A stretch of DNA of 10,551 nt from Pelagophyceae sp. CCMP2097 (lineage: Eukaryota; Sar; Pelagophyceae). Each line of letters opens with the position of its first letter. Positions within the stretch are counted from its first letter, which is position 1. The position numbers and the translations under genes were made by a program. The stretch covers positions 361,734-372,284 of the forward strand of contig MU657197.1 of NCBI GenBank assembly GCA_026770575.1. The letters are read 5' to 3'. Below, in pieces: positions 5,970 to 10,551 of the stretch. The notes beneath the pieces were generated by a model. It was not told the DNA's origin, searched no databases, and worked only from the letters and a program-made list of their open reading frames with translations.

Positions 5970-7674
5970 ATGGCGGCCCCCGCGACCACGTTCACTGCCG
6001 CGCTCGACGCCCTCGCAACCGTCCAGCTCACCCACGCGGCGCACGCCTCGGCGCTCGGTGCCCTCGAACGGGCCTTTGATGCCGAGATGGTCCGAACCGG
6101 CGTCTTTCATCAGCGAAGTGAAGACGGGGCGGCTCCCACCAGGATTTCCCACCGTGCAACCAGACATGCACATCACCTCCGAGAGCCCGAGCTCGGCCGT
6201 AGACATGAATCCATCGCAGGCCCTGTTCGCAAAGGACCAGCAAGCGCTCCAAGACGACCGCGCGGCCATGATGCGCCAAGTGGACGAGAAGTTCGCGCGC
6301 GGGGAATCCAAGCTCGAGGAGAAGCGCGCGTCCGTCGAGCGCGACCGCGCCGAGTTGGACGACGAGAAGGCGCGCATGCGGGCAGCGGCGCCGCCGCCCG
6401 ACGATGTCGTCAAGTTAAACGTCGGCGGCGCGCGCTTCGAAACTTCAAGGACCATCCTGACCAAGGTCGAGGACTCGATGCTCGGCCGCATGTTCGGGCG
6501 CTGCGACGCGATGCTGCAGTCCAACCCCGACGACGGGCCGATCTTCATCGACCGCGACGGCGAGCGGTTCCGACTGATTCTCGATTTTCTCCGCGACCTC
6601 GACGACTCGCACACGCAGAGGGCAATCCGCGCACTAGCCGAGGCCGCGCAAGAATCCATGATGAAGGAGCTGGACTACTTTGGCCTCGAGGCGGCCGTGT
6701 TTGGCGCGCGGCCGTGGATCGAAGACGCGACGTTCCGGCCAGGGCCGGCGATGGACTTAGGGCGTCGTGGCTGTGCCGCAGTGTTCGCCGGCGGGCGCGT
6801 CGTCGTGTTTGGCGGTTGGTCGGGCGGGTCTGCTTTAAACTCGATGTTATTGCTCGACACGCAGACGATGGCGTTTACGGTCGGGCCAAACTTGCTCACG
6901 GGACGATGTGAGTGTGCGACTGCGCAGGTCGACGCGGACCGCGTACTCGTGGCGGGCGGAAGATGTGGTGCTCCTTTGAATACGACGGAGATTTTCCACC
7001 TCTCGACGCTCACAGTCACGCCGGGACCGAACATACTGTCGCCGCGAATCGGCTGTGCCGCCGTCGCACTCGACGCTCGCAGGGTCCTCGTCGTTGGCGG
7101 TTACGATGGCAGGTCTTACTTGTCGACAACCGAGATTCTTAGCCTGGACACGATGGCCTTTGCGCCGGGGCCCGCCATGGCTGCTCCACGCCGCGGATGC
7201 GCGGCAGTCGCGCTCGACGAGCACCGCATCTTGGTGGCCGGGGGCAGTTCAGGTCCAGGATACGCTTCGACTACGACGGAGGTCCTCGACGTCCGGACCA
7301 TGGCGTTCGCGCCAGGGCCGCCGATGGGCTCGGGACGCTGTTTCTGCGCAACTGTGCGAGTCGATGCGCAGCACGTCCTCGTCGTCGGCGGGCTGGACTC
7401 GGCAACCACGACGGCGTTGGCCACGACCGAGCTCCTCGACGTGGCGACGATGGAGTTTGCGCCCGGGCCGACTATGCAGGCTGGGCGCGTGGGCATCGCA
7501 GCCGTTCGACTCGGCGCTGCTGGAGAAGACGCACGGTCCTCGTGCTCGGGGGCACTTCATCTTCGCCAGAGGTGCTCGCCGTCGATGCTCAAAGGGGTTT
7601 GCGAGCGACACGCCACCGGCAGTGACGTGCGCACGATCTTCGTAGTACCGGCGTTCTGGCACCGTGCGCAATGA
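5970..7674 (+). CDS. Coiled-coil, BTB (T1/KCTD-type) and kelch-repeat protein, last blade frameshifted
   Basis: BTB-kelch proteins commonly act as substrate adaptors for Cullin-3 ubiquitin ligases: the BTB part binds the cullin or oligomerises, the propeller binds the target. The start at ATG 5970 has A at -3 and G at +4. An N-terminal Ala-rich and charged coiled-coil segment runs to about 6390 (KLEEKRASVERDRAELDDEK). A T1-type BTB follows at about 6400-6690 (VVKLNVGGARFETSR, FIDRDGERFRLILDFLRD). Five kelch blades begin near 6769, 6910, 7051, 7195 and 7342; each has a CxxA-like start, VLVVGG, a TTE-hL segment, and a TMAF-x-PGP end. The reading frame changes between ~6090 and 6220, best explained by an intron. 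In blade six the frame is lost near 7520-7535: the continuation TVLVLGGTSSSPEVLAVDAQ lies in another frame and ends at TGA 7623-7625. As read without correction the frame runs to 7674. Which Cullin, if any, it serves is unknown. Confidence 0.88.
6118..6202 (+). other. BTB-kelch intron, preferred solution (85 nt)
   Basis: Donor GTGAAG at 6118 and acceptor GCCGTAG ending at 6202, phase 1, join GVFHQR to NMNPSQALF and keep the helical N-terminus. An alternative is GTCCGA at 6090 to TCGCAG at 6219 (130 nt, phase 0), joining RAFDAEM to ALFAKDQQ. Donor quality favours the first. Only a transcript would decide, and a simple frameshift cannot be excluded. Confidence 0.5.
6769..7515 (+). repeat. Kelch-coding tandem repeat, five full units plus a partial sixth
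   Basis: Equivalent codons at 6772, 6913, 7054, 7198, 7345 and 7495 give unit lengths of 141, 141, 144, 147 and 150 bases, growing by about one codon per unit toward the C-terminus. Blade-starting Cys is kept in units 1-5 and replaced by Ile in the broken unit 6. Confidence 0.85.
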
Positions 7675-8382
7675 ACCCCATCGAGCAGCCCACAAGAAGG
7701 CGAGGCCCTCTCTTGCAGAGATGCAGCCACGCCGCCACGACCTTCCCTCCCGTGCGCTCCTCACCGACCCCCACTGGTGCCTCCCACTGGCGTCGCTCAT
7801 TCAAGCATCCACGAGCATGGCCTTGCCAATGACGCAGAGGGCTGTCCATTGCGGCCGACGTGGGGCCCCCACGATTGGGGTTCGGTTCGCGTTAAGTGCG
7901 AGGTCGAATCTAAAGTGCGAGGTTAAAGAATTGATTGTTATCTTCTATAGATGCAGGATTCGACCGAGTCACAGACAATGAAGCAGCGGCCTGCCTTCGG
8001 GTTTCCGCCGCATCCGCTGCGCCAGCCTCCGGGGCTCGTCGGACGTGATAAGACCTGGACTTACTGGACCCAGGGGACGTTTGCAAAATATCGATAAGAG
8101 GCTTCTGGGACTTGATCCAACCTCTTGACAGCGGCGTCAACACTCTGGGCTTTCGTCGGCCGCGGCTAGGCGGCTGGGGCTGCTTGCTGGTGACCTGGCG
8201 CCCGTCCATCGCCTCCGCCTCCGAACTTCCCCTTACCCCATTTCCTTTTGCGATTGCCCCGCGCTGTTTGAGGGTTTGATTTAATACAATTGTAGTCAGT
8301 AACTGTAAACTCTCTGGGCGTCAAGGCGAGGCGAGCGCGGGCACGAGCCGGGGCCCGGGGGCAAGCCACGCTTCCCACGAAA
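7675..8382. other. Intergenic region between BTB-kelch and glycosyltransferase genes
   Basis: About 700 bases without a supportable gene. It contains an 11-bp direct repeat (aagtgcgaggt at 7894-7904 and 7913-7923) and, at 8270-8310, a relatively A/T-rich patch that could be part of the promoter of the gene at 8383. Open frames on the minus strand here are low-complexity. Confidence 0.45.
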
Positions 8383-9348
8383 ATGGCTCGGTGGGCGCTC
8401 TGGGTGGGGATTGCGCTGGTGGGGACGTCTGCTGCTCCTCCGTCGGCCGAGGCGCCCGGGCAAAGGCTGCGCCGCCTGGTGGACAAGTGGAAGTACCACG
8501 GCCCCGGCCGAGGCGGCAACGAGCGCATCGGCAACGTCGCCACCGCGATGCTGAGCCGCAACGACGCGTCGATGCTGGGAAGGCTGAAGGGCTACGTCTC
8601 GGACCAATTGTGGCAACCCGCGTCGTTCAACTCTACGGATGCCTATGTCAAACACTGGCAAACCGCCGCCTCGGACCAAAAAGAAGTGGCGGAGCTGATG
8701 CGGGAAACGTTCCACATCGGGCCGAAGCAAAAGTTCAACTCGACGGCGGTCGTCCACGTTCGATGCGGCGACGTCCCCTTTAGCCAGCACTACTTTTACC
8801 ACCTCCCGCAACCTTCCTTTTGGGTGTGGCCCGAGATGCTCTCAGCGCTACAAAAACCAGAGGTGGACCGCGTGGTCGTCCAGGCCGTGAGCCTCGCCAA
8901 GAACCGCGACGGCCATTTCGTCGACGGCCACGCCGGCTCACCCGCACAAGCTTCAGCCTGCAATAACTACATCGACCAAATCGCCAAGTGCCTCCGAGCG
9001 GCCACATCTACGCAAGTGTCCATCTCGCGGTCGAATGCCCCGGAAGCAGAGGCCGACTTTCTGGGCGCCCAAACTTTAGTCGTCCCCGTGCCCTCGTCCT
9101 TTTCATTCTTACCGGGTTTCGTCAAAGGCCCACACTACTTCACCTCAGCGTTCGTCGACGAGCGAAAGTGCTGCAAGGACCGCATCAACATTACAGAGCT
9201 TTCGCGCAATGTGCCCTGGACCATGCATCCGTTCGAGCCCGTCTGGCACGCCGACGTTGAAGACTACGCATCGGAAATGCAAAAAGGCCGTTTCGTCCCC
9301 AGCGCCAAAATCTGCGCCGCCGCACACGACAGAACCACCCGCGGCTAA
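8383..9348 (+). CDS. Secretory glycosyltransferase, fucosyltransferase-like H-x-R-x-G-D type
   Basis: An intronless 321-residue protein. The start at ATG 8383 has A at -3 and G at +4. Residues 1-24 form a signal peptide or short signal anchor (MARWALWVGIALVGTSA, cleavable near the following Ala/Pro). Residues 122-130 read AVVHVRCGD, a pattern resembling the HxRxGD donor-binding loop of GDP-fucose-using families (GT11/GT23/O-fucosyltransferase superfamily), followed by VPFSQHYFYHLP. Residues 237-246 (PSSFSFLPGF) resemble the conserved S-S-x-S segment late in such domains. Three N-glycosylation sequons (Asn 83, 119, 269) and paired Cys 263-264 fit passage through the ER and Golgi. The likely role is glycan modification of proteins or polysaccharides; donor and acceptor are not shown by the sequence. 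The assignment to the fucosyltransferase-like fold is by motif only; another GT-B family is possible. It lies ~700 bases downstream of the BTB-kelch gene with no sign of co-regulation. Confidence 0.75.
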   Translation: MARWALWVGIALVGTSAAPPSAEAPGQRLRRLVDKWKYHGPGRGGNERIGNVATAMLSRNDASMLGRLKGYVSDQLWQPASFNSTDAYVKHWQTAASDQKEVAELMRETFHIGPKQKFNSTAVVHVRCGDVPFSQHYFYHLPQPSFWVWPEMLSALQKPEVDRVVVQAVSLAKNRDGHFVDGHAGSPAQASACNNYIDQIAKCLRAATSTQVSISRSNAPEAEADFLGAQTLVVPVPSSFSFLPGFVKGPHYFTSAFVDERKCCKDRINITELSRNVPWTMHPFEPVWHADVEDYASEMQKGRFVPSAKICAAAHDRTTRG

Positions 9349-9638
9349 TTCAACACAATCCGCCATTCAAACCGACGCAGCAACGAGATTGGGGGTTCGT
9401 AACCCCCCCCCCCCTGGTCGATGCGCGCTTCGAGGACGTGTTTGGGAGTTGCGTCGGCCGTCATCGAGGGTTGTCTTAGCAGATTTCACCAACAAGTTGC
9501 GAGCTCGGTAGGATGTAAATCGCGAGTTTGGTGCGACGGTGTTCTCGAGGAGTTCGCAAGCCCGAGTCTGGTATACTTCGGTGAATCGGCGCTCTAAACG
9601 ACCCTATCGGGTGGTTGGTGTGTGTTGCAGATTTGCCC
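9349..9638. other. 3' flank of the glycosyltransferase gene
   Basis: Apart from the poly-C hairpin I see no feature here. No clear polyadenylation signal was recognised. Confidence 0.4.
9391..9414 (+). repeat. Hairpin with 12-base C run in the 3' flank
   Basis: gggggtt-cgt-aaccccc (9391-9407) is a perfect 7-bp stem with a 3-base loop, and the C run continues to 9414 (12 C in total). It begins 43 bases after the TAA of the glycosyltransferase gene, so it would lie in the 3' untranslated region of that transcript. Possible roles are RNA stability or processing. Homopolymer length may be unreliable in sequencing. Confidence 0.7.
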
Positions 9639-9775
9639 TTCCCGGAAGACCAGGAGTGTGTGAGCTCCCAGGGACAATCCGAATTCCGCTTCCCGAGTCT
9701 CGGCGCATCTGAGAGCCCCGGGGCGCGGTTGCTCCCATAGCTTCGAATCTAAGCCCCCCCGGTTCGACGGTTCGA
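9639..9775 (+). repeat. Dispersed repeat R, copy 1 (~137 bp)
   Basis: It shares with 9924-10078, in the same order and orientation, the blocks ttcccggaag, ccaggagtgtg, gagctc, tccgaattccgct, gcgcatctgagagcccc, gaatctaagcccccccgg and gttcga. Similarity may extend ~25 bases upstream of each copy. The copies encode vaguely similar minus-strand peptides, but stops and indels argue for a DNA repeat. Confidence 0.8.
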
Positions 9776-9809
9776 AAACCTACACACGTAGCCTTACAAA
9801 CACATAATG

Positions 9810-9893
9810 CAATTTCCGACATTTCACCTGCAAATTCACCGGAATTTCAGACAAATTCGCCGAAATTTCAAGCAAGTTCACTCCGGAGTTGCC
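9810..9893 (+). repeat. 21-bp tandem repeat, four diverged units
   Basis: Units at 9810-9830, 9831-9851, 9852-9872 and 9873-9893 each begin CAA(A/G)TT or CAATTT and, in the middle two, carry an AAATTC-nCCG-(G/A)AATTT near-palindrome. The period is two helical turns of DNA, and on the minus strand seven codons (NLLEIS / NLSEIP / NLQVKC-like heptads). It sits directly between the two copies of repeat R. Confidence 0.75.
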
Positions 9894-9923
9894 GAACCTG
9901 TTGGTCGGTGCGGGTTTATACGA

Positions 9924-10078
9924 TTCCCGGAAGCCCAGGAGTGTGCGAGCTCTTGGGGACCGTCCGAATTCCGCTACCCCGGGTCTTGCGCATCTGAGAG
10001 CCCCTCGCTTCCTCATCTGAGAGCCCCTCGCTTCCTCCCAGGGCTTTGAATCTAAGCCCCCCCGGATCGACAGTTCGA
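9924..10078 (+). repeat. Dispersed repeat R, copy 2 (~155 bp)
   Basis: Diverged direct copy of 9639-9775. Most of its extra length comes from an internal perfect tandem duplication of 23 bases at 9991-10013 and 10014-10036 (each starting catctgagagcccctcg), which copy 1 lacks. Confidence 0.8.
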
Positions 10079-10250
10079 TGCCTGCGCATGTTTTCTGCTG
10101 AACCTTCCTCATGTCCGTAGCTTCCGACTTAAGTCCGGTACAATTTCAGGGCCGTTCGATCCGGATGTCCTAAGTGCAGTCTCGGAAATGCACATTGAAA
10201 TGCCCTCGCGGCTCGGCGACTGCGCGGCGCAGACGACATTGGACTTGCTC

Positions 10251-10381
10251 GTAGGCGTCCGCAGGCTCGCAGACGGCCGCCTAGTCATGGTTCGCAGGCG
10301 TCCGCAGGCGTCCGCAGGCTCGCAGACGGCCGTCTAGGCGTGGTTCGCAGGCGCCCGCGGGCGTTCGTAGGCTCGCAGACC
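10251..10381 (+). repeat. G/C-rich minisatellite with nested 10-bp subrepeat
   Basis: The unit taggcgtccgcaggctcgca, then gacggccg(c/t)ctag and an (at/gt)ggttcg end, occurs at about 10252-10294 and 10305-10347, with a degenerate third start at 10348-10381. The 10-mer caggcgtccg is duplicated in tandem at 10295-10314. The overall period is ~53 bases including the extra subunit. Confidence 0.75.
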
Positions 10382-10551
10382 AAAGGAAGCCCCCTAGCGC
10401 TCCTCTCGACGCACGGCATGGCTCGCAAAACACACTGTTTCGAGTGCAGCGCCGCGCTCCTCACAGAGGTCGCCCCAGGCTCAAATAACGGTGTCTGGTG
10501 GTCGCCAGGGGGTGATTATATCCATCGTAATGCCTAACTCTTGCACAGGGT
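10382..10551. other. Right edge, no supported feature
   Basis: A plus-strand frame covering 10340-10537 includes a short piece with coding-like composition (MARKTHCFECSAALLTEV from 10420), but its upstream half is minisatellite and nothing supports it as a gene. The window ends with cttgcacagggt, which could be a splice acceptor. Confidence 0.3.

Noticed and set aside
6118..6142. 25-nt intron (GTGAAG to CCACCAG) restoring the BTB-kelch frame
   Set aside because: It is phase-compatible, but far shorter than the other introns here (66-190 nt). The 85-nt and 130-nt solutions are more likely.
5928..6659. 243-residue minus-strand frame over the start of the BTB-kelch gene
   Set aside because: The product is Ser/Arg-rich, a typical shadow of G/C-ending codons, and lies opposite the clear BTB domain.
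7894..7923. 11-bp direct repeat aagtgcgaggt as an operator
   Set aside because: Two short copies 19 bases apart with no symmetry or promoter context are not enough to call a regulatory site.
8296..8811. 171-residue minus-strand frame across the glycosyltransferase start
   Set aside because: It is opposite the conserved HVRCGD region and has an Arg/Val-rich shadow composition.
9759..9782. ggttcgacggttcgaaaacc read as a tRNA T-arm
   Set aside because: The stem pairing and the rest of a cloverleaf are absent; the motif is part of repeat R.

Overview
The window looks like nuclear DNA of a GC-rich eukaryotic microalga. A stramenopile such as a pelagophyte is my best guess, but that is inference from gene style and not from a marker gene. 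The evidence is short spliceosomal introns (about 50-190 nt, donors often GTGCGT, GTGAGC or GTAAGT, acceptors TAG or CAG), G/C-ending codons, strong ATG contexts on the plus strand, secretory glycosyltransferases, a BTB-kelch protein, and many degenerate minisatellites. No bacterial operon structure, Shine-Dalgarno sites, CRISPR arrays or tRNAs were seen.

Layout from left to right. Positions 1-1000 hold an A/T-rich patch with a doubtful 71-residue frame, then a near-perfect 29-bp inverted repeat. Positions 1001 to about 2100 (+) hold a five-exon, possibly six-exon, ubiquitin-conjugating enzyme of the UBE2J/Ubc6 type. I assembled it from four phase-consistent GT-AG introns. Positions 2100-3475 are mostly repeats: paired C-tract modules with a very strong quadruplex motif, and three copies of a roughly 55-bp module. 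Positions 3476-4340 (-) contain two coding-like but unrecognised frames. Positions 4351-5487 (-) hold a three-exon exostosin/GT47-like gene with only the C-terminal half of the catalytic region. Positions 5488-5969 separate it from the divergent BTB-kelch gene and contain telomere-type hexamers plus a degenerate tandem repeat. Positions 5970 to about 7625 (+) encode a coiled-coil, T1-type BTB and kelch propeller protein whose last blade is frameshifted. Positions 8383-9348 (+) encode an intronless secreted or Golgi-type glycosyltransferase of the fucosyltransferase-like 'H-x-R-x-G-D' type. Positions 9349-10551 contain a poly-C hairpin, a 21-bp tandem array, two diverged ~140-155-bp repeats and a G/C-rich minisatellite.

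Two genes belong to protein turnover: a UBE2J-type E2, which in other eukaryotes acts in ER-associated degradation, and a BTB-kelch protein, a class that often serves as a Cullin-3 substrate adaptor. The two glycosyltransferases belong to the secretory pathway. There is no sign that they form one system. The most interesting structural idea is that the exostosin-like gene was cut at its 5' side where telomere-type hexamers and subtelomere-like tandem repeats now lie, as an old chromosome-end fusion or break repair would leave it.
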